The notes below the pieces were generated by a model. That model was not told the origin of the DNA. It was given only the letters and a program-made list of their open reading frames with translations, and did no database searches. This document shows, piece by piece, positions 23,862 through 35,805 of a stretch of 64,000 nucleotides of DNA (position 1 is the stretch's first letter; each line of letters starts with the position of its first letter). Source of the DNA: Coriolopsis trogii (lineage: Eukaryota > Basidiomycota > Agaricomycetes > Polyporales > Polyporaceae). The translations under genes and the position numbers were made by a program. The stretch covers positions 992,001 to 1,056,000 of the forward strand of contig JAHYIO010000028.1 in NCBI GenBank assembly GCA_020543525.1, in the 5' to 3' direction.

Positions 23862-26011
23862 TCACAGCTTCGCTCCAAATACAACACTAGCGTTCATCTC
23901 CGCCCGCCTCTGACCGCCCACCCGTGCAGCCTCGATCTGCACGTTCACCCTGTTGAGATCGCCCTCTTCGACCCACCGGCGGAACGTCTCAGCGTCCACC
24001 TCGCCTGTTGGCTCGTGCATGCTATGCGACCATGTCGCGTGCTCGAGCAAGTAGAGCGCACACGAGACGATAGCGAAGTAGTTCAGTACGACGCACGGGA
24101 GGAGCGGGTTCGTCACACTCTCCTGGAGGTACGCGGGAAGCTTCTCGAGTGCGAGGGAGAGCTTCTTGAGGGCGCTGTGCAAAACTGTAGCTAGGGGTGG
24201 GGGGACCGCCGCCGTGATGCGGTGAGCCCACTAAGCAGCGCACAAAACGTCAGCAACCAAAGCAATCCGTCCGAACCCGAGCATACCTACCGCCATGTAA
24301 TGCGAGACCACATTACGATCCTTCGAAACGGCTCGCGCCAAGTCCAAGCCGCACACGTTAATCGTCCCTTCCCATATCTTCTCGACCATCGCGTCGCGAA
24401 TCAGCCTGTCCAGAGTAGTGAGAAGATCAGGTCCTCCCCGAAAAACCCGCAGGGTCGACTCACCGCCCGATACCCGTTTCCTCCATGTACCCCAAGCCGC
24501 CCAGCGCGCCCATGGCCTTCTCCATCCCCACCGACGCCCACTCGGCCGAGAACGCCTTGACCGTGGGAGTCAACATTCTCAGCCTCGCCTCCTCCTCCCC
24601 GCTCGCCTCCCCACACTCGCTCCTGCCCAGCAGCCTGACCACGCCAAACACGAGGTGCGTCATCGCGCGATACAACAGCGCGATCTCCGCCAGCCCCGCG
24701 ACATGCAGCGCGTCCTCCCTCAAGAGCGTCCTCCCCCCGTCGATAGCGCGCACCCCAGCGTACGCGCGCGCAACGCCCAAGCAGCGCTGCACAGACCCCA
24801 CAGAATGCACCGCAGAGTGGACGCGGGTGATGTTGAGCATCCGCGCGATGCAGCGCACCCCTTGTCCCTGGGGCCCGAGGAGCCACGCGCGCGTGCCGCG
24901 GAGCTCGAGCTCGGCCGTGGGCACTCCGTGCGTGCCGACCTTGTTCTTCAGCCGGTGGATGCGCACCCCGTTCGCGAGCGGGGAGGCGTAGCCTGAGCCT
25001 TGGGGGCCCATGTCCATGCGGAGGGGGACGAGGAAGAGCGAGAGGCTGCGCGTGCCGAGCGAAGGGTCGCCCGTGCGCGCGAGGGCGAGCGCCATGTGGC
25101 CCTCGGCTGCGCTCGAGAACCACTTGAAGCCGTCGAGGATGTATGGGAGCCCGAGGTCGCTGGGGATGCGGGTGGTGGCCGTCGCGCAGGTCTCGGTGAG
25201 GGAGACGTCGGACCCTCCCGGGCGTTCGGTCATCCACTGGCCGGAGAGGTATGCGGTGGCGGGGTCGCGGGACGTCAAGCGGGGAAGGAGCTCTCTCTTC
25301 ATCTCGTCGGTACCGTAGAGCTCGATCACTGCGCCACCCAGCCATAAAGCCGTTAGTTGCCATCTTCGTAAATGCGAGCGAAGAACGTACGCCGTGCTGC
25401 CCCGTCGGTCATACCCATGGGACACATAATCGCATGACAGTCTCCGGTCATGACCATCGTCCGCGCGAATTGGACCGTCCGGCTGTGCTCCCCGTACGCC
25501 CGCTCATACGCAACGGCACTGTACCCCTCCTTGATCGCAAACCTCTCGATCTCGCGCCAACCCTCCGACGTGTGCAGGCGGTCGACTCGCTGCCCCCACT
25601 CGTTGTACTGGACCAGTGTGGCGGGCTGGACGAGCGGTGCCAGCGGACGTATATCTGCGTCCGATACGGTTTGTCGTCAACAAGAGGGTTCAACGAGTGT
25701 CAGACGAAGGGCGAGATTGAACGTACCTCTGTTCAGGACCTCCCCAAGGCGGTTCAAATCGCTCTCCAACATCTCATGGACACTAGGACGCGTTAGCAAC
25801 GTCGAACAGCTGAGTGTAACTCATGTCGGTGCCAAACGTTCACTCACTCGCCAGGTAAGATCCGCTTGAGAAGACCGGGTAGGACGGGGTCTTCTGGGTA
25901 TGGATGCTCGATAGGGTACGGCAGCTACCGCCGGATTGACAACTACTGAGAGTCGCATTTACGTTCGTAGAGACGCAAGCGTACCTGTTGGAATCCTTCT
26001 TCTACCCGCAT
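23862..26011 (-). CDS. Acyl-CoA dehydrogenase, AidB-like
   Basis: Seven exons: 25985-26011, 25848-25924, 25727-25782, 25391-25654, 24464-25328, 24291-24405 and 23862-24230, in frame for 590 residues. The start MRVEEGFQQ followed by LPYPIEHPYPEDP is typical of the fungal AidB-like group; an extra upstream exon (ATG near 26160) cannot be excluded. Landmarks are an FAD/substrate motif MTERPGGSDVS, the strand DGFKWFSSA, MLNITRVHSAVHSVG, GGLGYMEETG and EKIWEGTINV, all in the order of the acyl-CoA dehydrogenase fold. Enzymes of the fold oxidise acyl-CoA thioesters at C2-C3 using FAD. AidB-type members are longer, and the substrate of fungal ones is uncertain. No targeting peptide is obvious. Confidence 0.9.
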
Positions 26012-26673
26012 AGCGTTTCTGGTTCTAGCTCACGATTGCTAGGTCGCAGAGGGATTGTGCTTCGTGAGAGGAGAGACTCGCACCGCTCTCTAAATATGCA
26101 CCACGTTTGGGCGCTGTTGATGTGTTCGTGGAAGGATGGAAGCTGAGCTAGACCGGTACGGGTCGTGTTCGACATCCGGGCGCAATTGAAAACCTAGAGT
26201 GCGAAACGAAAGGAGATGAGTACATATCGCCGTCAGGGACCCACAGATCAAATACTACATACCTTCACAAAGTCCAGCGCCGGCACTCGGTGGTCTTTAC
26301 TCTCAACCCTCCCTAAACCCCATACTCCATTATTGGTTCGCGCACGCGCCTCCATGCCAAGTTCAGAGTAGCAAAATCATCATCATAAAGTTGCTATTAC
26401 AAGACATGATCATGACCGCGGCCCTTCCTACGACCCGACAGCCAACAGCCAACCATTCCAAAACGTCTACTGCCAAAGACCGTCCCGACCTGACATCACT
26501 GCCGGGGTTTTGTGTATGTGGGAGAGAAATAATCTATGAATGCAGCGAAACCATAACATGATGATGCGAGAGCGGATGGGGCAGAATGTACATACGTTGC
26601 ACGGAACCTACAATGTCTGGAGGAGAAACACGAGACGAGATAAGAGAAGACAGACAACGGGGCAAGGCTACTC
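26012..26673. other. Intergenic region, 0.66 kb
   Basis: It holds the promoter of the acyl-CoA dehydrogenase and the 3' flank of the desaturase, both on the minus strand. It may include a short 5' exon of the dehydrogenase. Confidence 0.5.
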
Positions 26674-28335
26674 TCAGCCCATCATGCCCTCGTAATCTGA
26701 CGCGGCCGTTGACGAAGCATACGGTGACGCGAGCTCGGTATACCGTGCTACCCGGAGACGTTGTGAGGGAGGGACGCGCTTGTCGTCAAGACCGTGTTGC
26801 ATGCCACCGTGGAGGACGCCGACGCGCATCATCGAGAGCAGCTATAAGAACGAATGAACATGAGCGTCAGGCGATGTACAGTCGAGGTAAATCACGTACG
26901 TTGTGGGCAGCATTCGAGTGGTCGTAAACACCACCGAAGAACGCAGTCGTAGCATCTTTGCCTACCATCTTCGCAATCAAGTGACGGCCACCGGGATGTT
27001 CGTCCAAGAATGATGAGACGTCATGGATGAAGCCAGCCACGATGACAAGAGGGCGCTTGAGGGATTGCTCCTCGACTATGTTTGAAGGTCAGTATCGTTG
27101 TGAATGAGAAGCTTGGGGAAGACTCACAGCTCTCCCAGCTAATGACCGGCAGGTTGTTACTCTCAGGAGCCCAGTTTAAGCCTTCTTGCTTCTCACGAAG
27201 GCGCTTGAGCTGCATGGTGAGCTGACCCTTGGCGACCTCGTTCTCGGGGAAGACCCTGAGGTGGCTTGCAAGACCGAGCTTGGAGCAAACCCAGATGAAC
27301 CACTTGGTCGGGTCGTACTGGTACCACTTGATAGCATTACGGTAGTCCATAGGGAACTGATGGTGGAAGTTGTGGTAGCCCTCGCCAATAGTGCAGAGGG
27401 CGGTAATCATGTGGTCGCGCGGAGTGTGCTTGTCGTCAAATGGCGTCTCACCAAGCCAGTGCGCCAGGGAGTTAACGCAGAAGGTAGACTATGAGTCGAT
27501 CAGTATCACGCAACAAGCGAAGATAACATTGCACGTACGTGGTGGACGAAGGTTAGACGAGCAGCGCCGGCGAACACGTATCCACCCAGGAAATCACCCC
27601 AACCAAAGCCGCATATAAGCGTAGGGAGGATGAAGCCCGCAAAGAGGATGAGCGAGCGATACCAGCGGTGCTGCCACCGGACGACTTCGTTCTTGCTCAA
27701 GTCACTGACATCAGCGACACCAGGCCTACGACGGGGGGTGACGAGCATCCAGCCGATGTGGGCCCACCAGAAACCCTCGTGGGCATTGTAAGGGTCGAGA
27801 GGAGTGTCGGTGTAGCGGTGGTGAGCGCGGTGTCCACGAGACCACCACTTGATGGAGCCCTCAACCGCACCTGCACCAGCGAAGGCGAGGAAGTATTGGA
27901 GTGGCTTGGACGCATTGTAAGAACGGTGCGCCCAGAGACGATGGTAGCCAGCAGTGATTCCTACGAGGGTTCGTTGAGACAGATCGTGGGAACTAAGTGA
28001 AAATGCTTACCGAGGCCGGTGAAGAAGTAGTAGAACACGCTGAATACAGCGGTCTGCCAACGGAGCGGCACGTTGAGGGCGCCCCAGATGGCAATGGCGG
28101 GAGTGATGGTGAGGACGGAAAGGGAGAGGTAATTGAGCTCCTTCCACCAGTTGTCCCAGGAGATGGGTGGCCTCTCCTTCTGGTTCTTGAGAGTCCAGGC
28201 TACATAGTTGTCGGGGATGTTGAGGTCGGCAGGAACATCCTTGTCGACCTTGCTCTCCTGGGGTGGGGTCATCGGGGGAGTGAGGGTGGCTACCTCTGCG
28301 GCAGGTGTCGTACGGGACGTAACGACGGAAGACAT
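26674..28335 (-). CDS. OLE1: Delta-9 stearoyl-CoA desaturase with C-terminal cytochrome b5 domain
   Basis: Five exons: 28011-28335, 27539-27960, 27128-27488, 26900-27075 and 26674-26841, in frame for 483 residues. It introduces the delta-9 double bond into palmitoyl- and stearoyl-CoA at the ER membrane. All three desaturase histidine boxes are present: GYHRLWAHR, RGHRAHHRY and EGYHNFHHQFP. Hydrophobic pairs lie before the first box (LSLSVLTITPAIAIWGAL) and in the middle (SLILFAGFILPTLICGF). The C terminus is a fused cytochrome b5: FIHDVSSFLDEHPGGRHLI with the HPGG heme ligand and a second His in DHSNAAH. This arrangement is that of fungal Ole1, which is self-sufficient for electron transfer from cytochrome b5 reductase. 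Confidence 0.96.
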
Positions 28336-30015
28336 GGCTGTCTGCGAGGGAGGAAGGGACGGAGCAAACAGGCAGCCATCGCGTCGGGTTATATACCGCT
28401 CTGTTTCGTTGGGGTGCCAGCTCTTCTCACCCACCGCTTGGCGCATCGTCACTCCTCCCGGCGTCTCCCGGTTCCCCACGTTCGCTCCTCGAATAGATTC
28501 CTTATCCTCCAGCCTTCTCCTTCCAGTCCCCTCCCGGTCACCTGGACTGGGGCACATGCAGCAGACTGTCTCCAAGACAGCGACAGCAGCCATACTCTCC
28601 TGGTTCAAGACATCGGGTCCTGCACAAACAACTCCTGGTCAAACAACCCCCCAAGCGCCCATCCAAATACCCCGACACGCCCGACCTGCCCCAGATTACT
28701 TGTCCTCTTTCGACGGCTACATACCTACGACTCCTCGCGGCCGCTCTCGAGCGTGCCCGGACACATCCTCGATCCGTTCCATGCTTTTCACCTCCCGCTG
28801 TCGTGTCACCTCCCAGTTTCTGCGCGTGCACGTGACCAATCAATTCGTTGGGGCGGCTGGGGGAGCCACTTTGGGCCCCAGCTTCTGTAACCTAACCTCA
28901 TGCGGGAGTATTTCTGCGTTGTCGATTCAACGTGATTTCGCTAGCGAAGTGAGTCTACGATGGTTGGAAGTACTAATCACAGGCCTCCGCTCGCAAACAT
29001 GAAGGGTTAATGTTGGAGGAACAATGGGCGCCTGTGGTACCTTTAGGAAGACAGTAGGACTGACGTAGGCTTGTACGCATACATGCGTCATTGAGCAACA
29101 AATGTTCCCTAGGCTTGTAGCTTTTGTCAGTTTGTATGCATCGCCAATCACCAGTCCGATCGTTGGCAGAGAAGAAACGAGGGCTGCAGGCTGCAAGTCA
29201 CGGCGTTCGACACACTGAAACTATTTGTCTCGCGCGGGTACCTGCCCTGCACTTCGCGGCTCGAACTGATCAAGTATGCCAATTTGGCTTCAAGTCGAGC
29301 GACCGTCGCTTTCCCCTCTACCTTATCAGGTCTTTGGAAAACTGGTCTCCCATGCTTCGGCGCGTCCGACGAGGTTTATCAGAACCCCACGGCTCGGGCA
29401 CAATCATCGCGAACTTACAGCCCACGGGAGTTTCATGTGAAAACTCAGCCATGAACATGGGGCGGGACTAGAGCTGTGTCCGAATGCCGTATCCCCAACT
29501 ATGTGAAGGTAGAGTACGAGTTACTGGAGATGCCGCCGACTCGGAAGATGCAGGAATGACTTTGATGGCATGCGCATCCCTACTGCTTCAGTGCTTGAGC
29601 TACTTACCTGCGGACGCTCTTCAATACAGATATGACTCACGTGTCCTTTGAGCCAGTACATCCGGCCATCCCACCCAAACCCGGGCGGCGTCGTTCGGCG
29701 AGAGGATAAGTATCATGACATCGCCAATGAGACGTACGAATATCTCGACATCTCAGGCGAGGATCTCAGAGACATCATGACATGGCGCGTGGGAATGAGT
29801 ACATGTAGCTTGCTTGCACACAGCTCGAAGACACACCGACGCTGCCTATCGTCGCACACACAGGAGCACAACACTATTGGATGAGAAGAGTGATAGGAGA
29901 GGAGATGCAAAATTCGCAGATGTTACTCGCCAGGCTTGCCTCTCCATAGGACCGAAGCCGCATGCTAGCCGCTCATCGCGAAAACGTGAGTAGAAAACCA
30001 GGTATTGAATATGGG
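28336..30015. other. Upstream region of the desaturase gene and spacer, 1.68 kb
   Basis: The first ~500 bases upstream of the desaturase are pyrimidine-rich on the plus strand, as in strong fungal promoters. Open frames across 28000-29000 are shadows of that composition. I see no gene up to the start of the inverted repeat arm. Confidence 0.5.
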
Positions 30016-32668
30016 TACTCGGTTGACAGGAATAGCTACAAAGCCAATCCGCACAAGAACGAGGCACGTGTAATGATGTAAGAATATCGGGAGCTACTTC
30101 TTTCTTTCTTTCAGATAGCTTCGCTGTCAGTCCGACGAGCCTCTGTGTTATCGTTTTCTGGGCGTATGGTGGTTCTGGGCGTAAGTCTGTGGTTTTCTGG
30201 GGCTGAGCTAGTTTCTGAACGTATCCTGATCTCCAGTTGTGAGTCGTTTCTGGGCGTGTATTCGTTCCTGAGCGTGTGTTGTTGTTCGCGCGTTGGTTGT
30301 TGACCGAGTATGTGGTGCTCGCCGGGGAGCAGAGGGTTGACGGGAATAAGGGTAGGGCGGAGAGGCGGGAGTAGTGATAGAGGAGTGTGGGATGGGGGAG
30401 GAGAAGGCGTAGAAAAAAGAAGAGGTGAGAAATGACGTGTAGGGTATAGGGATAAACAAGGCGAGGGGGGTCTCTTGATGCGGGTATCTTGAGAGCGAGC
30501 GAAAACAGGGAAAACACTGGCGAGTCTTGAGTCGAGGGCACAGAGAGTAGCGATCTTGAGGCCTTGAGTGGAACTTGAGGCAGCAGCATGCGTCGGACTG
30601 GAATGGAAGGGGAGGATGAGAGCGGGGGTATCAGAAGTATCCGTATCTTGGGGCGCGGCGGTAGACTGGGCGGTGACTGTATGCGCGATCGCCGCCATGA
30701 TCTTTCATGCGTGCAGACTTCCCGTCGAACCAAGCCCCGGGAATTCCACCAGAGTCGTCATCGTCCAGATCGATGTCGGTGAACTCATCCACCTCTTCCC
30801 CATACTTGTCCACCATCGCCGTCCCAGGCTGAGGCCGGCAGTGCCGGTAAGCGTCCTTGGGATCCTTGCCGCCCGTACCTGGTGAGGAAGGGTGTCCTAC
30901 GGTAGAGCCTCCGGAATTGCTAGACGAGGGGGCAGACACAGTCTGAACGCATGACAAGCCTAGCCCGCATCCCGATCCGGACTCGACACTCCGAAGAGCG
31001 AAAGCCCCGAGGACTGCAGCCAGGATCGTCGCCTTCGTCGGCATCTTCACCTCGCCAGAAACAAAGGCAGGAAGCTGAGTAGCGGCGACACTCTCCTTGA
31101 CCTCGGGCACATCACGAGGAGCATTCCAGCTCGGAGGAGGAGGCGACAGATACTCCATCGCAGAGAAGCTCGGCAGCGCGGGGAAGTAGAAGCTCACGTC
31201 CGTCGCCAGGTGCGCTACGCTGCGAGAGCTCGGCAGGGTCGCCGTAGGAGCGAGAGGGAGCTGCATCCCCATGTTCGGCGTCTCGAGCGGAGGGCTGTCG
31301 ACAGAGGATACCGAGCTCGACTCGGACTCGGACTCGGACTCGGACTCGGCGTCGAGAGGGGGCGTCCATGGCTCGAGAGTGAAAGGGTCGAAGTCGCCGT
31401 TCCACGAGTCTTGGCTGTAGATGCTCGGGAAACTGTCGACGGCTGGTAGCTCCTCAGCGACGGGAGACTCTTCAACAACGGAGAACCTTTCGGTGCCAGA
31501 GTGCTCTTCAACAGCGGACGACTCTGCGATAGCTAGGAACTCTGCAATGGCGGCAGAGGACTCGATGCAGACCGACGCCCGAACGATGACGATCTCAGGA
31601 ACAGCCACGGTGGCGACAGTCGATGCTTCAACGAGGTCCATCCCAGAGCACAGGATGCTCCACTCCTTCTTCGCCTCCTCGCGGAAGGCCGGTAGGAAAG
31701 GCTTGGCCCACTCGGGGTAACCACGCAGCGAAGAGTCAGACTCGGAGGCGGGTGTCGTGCTCGCGGCCATCGTCGTGTCTTGCGCGCCAGCGGTAGCTTC
31801 AACATCTTCGTCGTCCTCGCAGGTCTCATTGCATACGTATGGAAGCGACGAGTCCGACTCGGAGGCTGGCATCGTGTCTTCGATCGACATCTCCTGCGTC
31901 CCGGTAGTGGCCTCGACGCCTTCGTTCTTCTCGGAATCCGCCTCGTACACGATAGGAAGCGACGACTGTGACTCGGAGGCAGGTGTCGCGCTCGCCATCT
32001 TCGTGGCCTCTTGTAAGCCCGCGGTGGCTTCGATGTCTTCGGACTCCTGCGCAGTCTTGTAGGCTATGGTCAGATTCGGTGCTCACGAGACGAGAAGAAG
32101 GAGACCAACCGTTGTCACGCGCGCATGGGACCTTATGAGGTCGCTCACCATCCTGTACAACGTCGAGTCACGAACGCGGGACGATGCAGCAGGCACCGCA
32201 ACCTTCTCCACAGACGTCGCTCCTTCGCAGGCACCAGTAGCCGTCCCTTGCGTCCCTTGCGTCCCTTGCGTAGTACGCAGTCCTGGAAGAACGACCACAC
32301 GATGGTCCGCAGACCCGTGGACCTGAGTCTCGACGTCGACTCCAGGCGGCCTCCGCCCGTAGTTGCGGTAGATGAGCACCACCGACGTCCCCACGCACAG
32401 AGCGAGGACTGCAACAAGGATGATACCCCCGACGACAAACGGTGACGAGTCTGTCGGGGAGACGGGCATGGCGGTCATGCTGAGGGCGACGATGGGGGCG
32501 GATATGGGGATGGGCGCCATGGTGGAAGTTCTTGACTCTTGAAGCGATAGCGAAGACGAAGAGCTGAGACGAAAGCAGTGCGAGAGCGATAGACGGAACA
32601 AGGGAGGTTTACTCTCGTTCGCAAGCCATATAACAACTCATGCTACAGTCAGCCTCTTGTCAGCCTCT
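30016..32668. repeat. Left arm of a 2.65-kb inverted duplication
   Basis: This arm is the reverse complement of 42562-45213. The outer limit is the block CTCGGTTGACAGGAATAGCTA (~30018) facing TAGCTATTCCTGTCAACCGAG (~45193-45212). The inner limit is the AGCCTCTTGTCAGCCTC block (~32651-32667) facing its complement at ~42563. The arms are almost equal in length. The coding part is nearly identical, while the ~600-base outer tail shows many substitutions and indels. No transposase, LTR or target-site duplication was recognised. Confidence 0.9.
30631..32520 (-). CDS. Unrecognised single-pass membrane protein, left-arm copy
   Basis: Two exons, 32149-32520 and 30631-32046, joined by a phase-0 intron with a strong GTGAGC donor and GCGCAG acceptor, giving 595 residues. 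The start MAPIPISAPIV leads to one strong membrane helix (VVGGIILVAVLALCVGTSVVLIY, ~residues 26-48) followed by basic RNYGRR, suggesting a cytosolic long C-terminal part. That part is acidic and Ser/Glu-rich, with three repeats built on PASES-SSL, a Ser-Glu run (ESESESES) and an FSAMEYLSPPPPSW block. A second hydrophobic patch (TILAAVLGAFALRSV, ~480) may touch a membrane. I do not recognise the family. The twin at 42710-44581 differs by few residues, and this copy has two more 9-base units (6 extra residues, TQG repeats). Confidence 0.65.
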
Positions 32669-33497
32669 TCGGCCTGAGCCAGTCCAGATCATGACAATAG
32701 TTCCCCCACATTGGAGCCTTTCGCGGGCGTGCAAGATTGCGAGGACTTGATACATACAGAACAGCGTTTCAGGACATCGCATGGCGTATGTAGAAGAGCT
32801 CTGCCGCAAGTGTGGACGTTGCGAGTGATCATGGAAGTCCCAAACAAGGACGAGGCGGTAGATGAAGCGCCCTCAGTTACCCCTATACACGGTCACATGA
32901 CCAACACAGGCTACATAGAAACCGCGTTCCGCGTCCTTCTTCCATGCGTTGCCTGCATGAAGGTAACTGGGACGATCGACCAGATTGGGGGAGGCAGGCA
33001 GGCCATGTACTATACTAGTATGCACCAACCAACCATATCGGCAAATCCACAAGACACCAATCCACTCCATCCAGTAGTATTGCATCCAATCCAACGTAGC
33101 GAACAAACGATATGAACCTGCATGCGCTATAATACAACAAGTACCAAAACGACCGTGAAGGAGGAGGGGACCAATGCGGGTGGTATAAAAGGTGGATGTA
33201 CGCTTGTGTGCAGACTTGGCAGAGAGAGGGACGGGACAAAGTTACAACAGAGATTCATTACGAAACGAGCGACCGAAAGCAAATGAAGGTCGCCGCAGAG
33301 CATACCGACGCCTGTAACTTTTCGCTGAACAATGAACAGTGAACCGACACTAGCAGAGCAGATGGATGTGCAAGAGGACGGGGCTACGACTGGGACTGGA
33401 TACGAGCAAAAGAGCGTGGAGGACAGTGGTATCAAGCAGATTCAAGGCCTAAGACAAGATGCCGAGAAGCGGGACCCTCATAGAGGAGCAGATACGC
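32669..33497. other. Spacer between left arm and G-alpha gene
   Basis: It begins with the promoter side of the left-arm gene and ends in the 3' flank of the G-alpha gene. No further gene seen. Confidence 0.5.
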
Positions 33498-35805
33498 TCA
33501 ACCCATGAGCCGCATGTTCTCGAAGTTGGCCATGATGATCATTTCTTGCACTATGGGCAAGTCTTAGTGGACGTCATCGCGGCGTATGATATCGAACGCA
33601 CCATTCGCAAGAATGTCCAGAGTGGACCTTGTGTCCTGTAAGCAACAGCGGTAAATCGTCAATGCTGAAGGTGGAAAGACGGAGGTGATACACTTACAAT
33701 GACTGAAGTGAAGTGGCAGTAGTACTTGCGAGCCTGCGGCGAGTACTCCTTGTGGATCTGTCCGAATTTCCTGCGCATGTCTGCGTAGGCAAGGTCAATA
33801 CTGTGACTTACAGTGCCATACACAATCACACTAGCATGACTCACAGGCGGACGTGCTCTCATAATCGTTCGGCCGGTTCCCATACGAGATGATGTACTGC
33901 CCAAAGCGAATACCCGACTCGAGCTTCGCCCTGAAGATGTCGATCTTGTTGAGGAATAAGATCAGGTTCGTCTTCCCCAGCAGGGGGTTCGTGCATATCG
34001 ACTTCCACAACAGCACAGAATCCTCCAGCCGGTTCACAGTCTCGTCCTCCACGAGCACTTGGTCGAACCCGCTCAGAGGCGCGAGGAAGAGGATGGCGCT
34101 GTGGAAAAAAACATTGCATCAGCTCCTGTTACGGAACCCACGTCAAAGAACGAACTTCATGTCATCGAAGAACGGCGCCCAAGCCGCTGGAAGTCGGTAT
34201 TATGTCAATTTCGCGCCACTCAATCCCACAATGAGCTGCGAAACATACCTCTCTGCCGGTAAAGTCAACTCAATGCACTATGGACTACGTTGCAAGACAA
34301 GACTCACCAGTGACCGATGCCCGCCGACGTCGTATATCCGGAGATCCCGCGCTATCCCGCCTGTTTTGCCTGGCGATCAGTCGGTGAGAGTGTCCGAGAG
34401 CTGAATTAGGAGTCTCTTACCCTCCTTGATGGAGAACCGGTGCTCGGATACTCCAAGCGTCTTTAGCCGGGCACGCAAGATGTCATCTGTGAAGGTGCCA
34501 TGTCGTCAGTCTAGCCGGGTCCAGTGAGGCCGGATGGTTACTTGCCATCTGAAGGCGTGTATTTTGGGTTAGTCACACGCTCTAGCGAGTCCAGGAAGCT
34601 GAATCGGCATTTAGTAGGCTATCGACGTGTATGCGCAGCAGGACTGACAATCCAGGCTGGTCTTCAAGCCGAATGCCTTGAGACCGCAGCATGGCTCGGA
34701 TTGTTGGATCCTTCCACAAGGCGATCATGTCCTCAGAGCAAGCATGTAAAATGCGCGAGGGATCCTATGCAAGGAGGGTGCCGATCAGTATACGGCCCTA
34801 TCGAATGCCGGTCGTACAAGAGCAGCCTCCTGGCGGGACCACACGCCTCCGGACAACGCGAGGGAAGACGCAGCTCGCAAATGAATTACTCACATCAGGA
34901 TCGTTGTAGTCGACGTCGTCGCTGCTATTGCGAGTGATCATCTTATGGAACATGCCCTTCCATGGGAACTGGCTGTTCACTGTGACCTCCTTCTCCAGAG
35001 CGCGCGCGCGGTCTGCATGCGAGATGTTGACACGAAGCTGGGTAGCCTCGAGCTCCCCAGAGCCCACGGGGGTGAGCTTCCGAATAAGAGCCTCCTCCAC
35101 TTGCACTAGCGGTGATAGACGGAGCTTGAGCTTTAGATGTTCCGAGGTGAGCGGAGGATGCTGGTGTCTCGACGCCAACGATGATATTGAGGGCGAATGA
35201 GCGAGTTCGGGAGGATGCGTGCGTATGGGAGAACTGTTCTGGGACATCTGTTGCGCCTGGACGTCGGCCATAGCTTCGAGTATGATGCGGATGGAGCGCA
35301 CGACGTTCAGATGGACGACGGCACGCCATGACGCGCGCTCTGCACGAAACGCCTGCCACAGTACATTTATCAATAAGCGCACACTAAGAAAACGCCACCA
35401 CATACGCACCTTTGGTGTATTCATGAGCTGGAAGTCTGCGCGACGTCGATTGTCAGATACAAAACGACACTCTGTCTCCGACACCCCAAAGACGTGTACT
35501 CACTCTTCAGCGTCGTAGACTTGCCTTGATACGCAACCTCGCGTCAGCGCGCCCCGCATATACATTGAAGATGCGTACGCACCAGATTCACTCTGACCGA
35601 GCAGCAAGATCTTGACCGGCTTCGGGGCCCGCTTCTCTGCCTTGGCCTGCCTCTGAAGCTCCTCGTCGATGGCGTCTGAAATCCTCTTCGCCTCCGCCTC
35701 GGCGGCGAGGCGGGCTTGTCTTTGCTCTTCGGTCTCGTTCGGGGGTGGCTGCATGACGTAGGCGAGCGGGTCGCCGTCACTGCTGAGGAAACTCTTGGAA
35801 GGCAT
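33498..35805 (-). CDS. Divergent heterotrimeric G-protein alpha subunit
   Basis: Fourteen exons, in frame for 491 residues: 35583-35805, 35504-35524, 35410-35435, 34894-35352, 34649-34764, 34546-34598, 34421-34486, 34308-34360, 34249-34252, 34156-34186, 33845-34098, 33698-33780, 33602-33635 and 33498-33550. GTPase motifs: P-loop GQSESGKST (spliced), switch I ARLKTLGV, switch II DVGGHRS, NKID (G4) and TSVIDT (G5). It ends in an amphipathic helix (DILANVQEMII) as in receptor-coupling C termini. Oddities are a Gln-to-His change at the catalytic switch II position, a four-base exon that restores RSLRAAWAPFF, a GC-AG intron after 34546, an insert of ~80 residues in the helical domain, and no N-terminal myristoylation signal (MPSKSF). 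It belongs to the expanded divergent G-alpha group of Agaricomycetes and probably signals with slow GTP hydrolysis (inference). Confidence 0.9.

Noticed and set aside
24401..25363. Long second open frame antisense/offset within the acyl-CoA dehydrogenase exon
   Set aside because: It is a shadow frame of a GC-rich exon; the product is Arg/Pro-rich with no motif, while the other frame is unmistakably acyl-CoA dehydrogenase.
28208..29002. Plus-strand open frame upstream of the desaturase
   Set aside because: It overlaps the desaturase first exon antisense and its promoter, with no family motif.
29846..30733. Open frame of ~295 codons across the outer tail of the left arm
   Set aside because: It overlaps the 3' end of the arm gene in another frame. 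Its counterpart in the right arm is disrupted by indels, so it is not conserved as protein.
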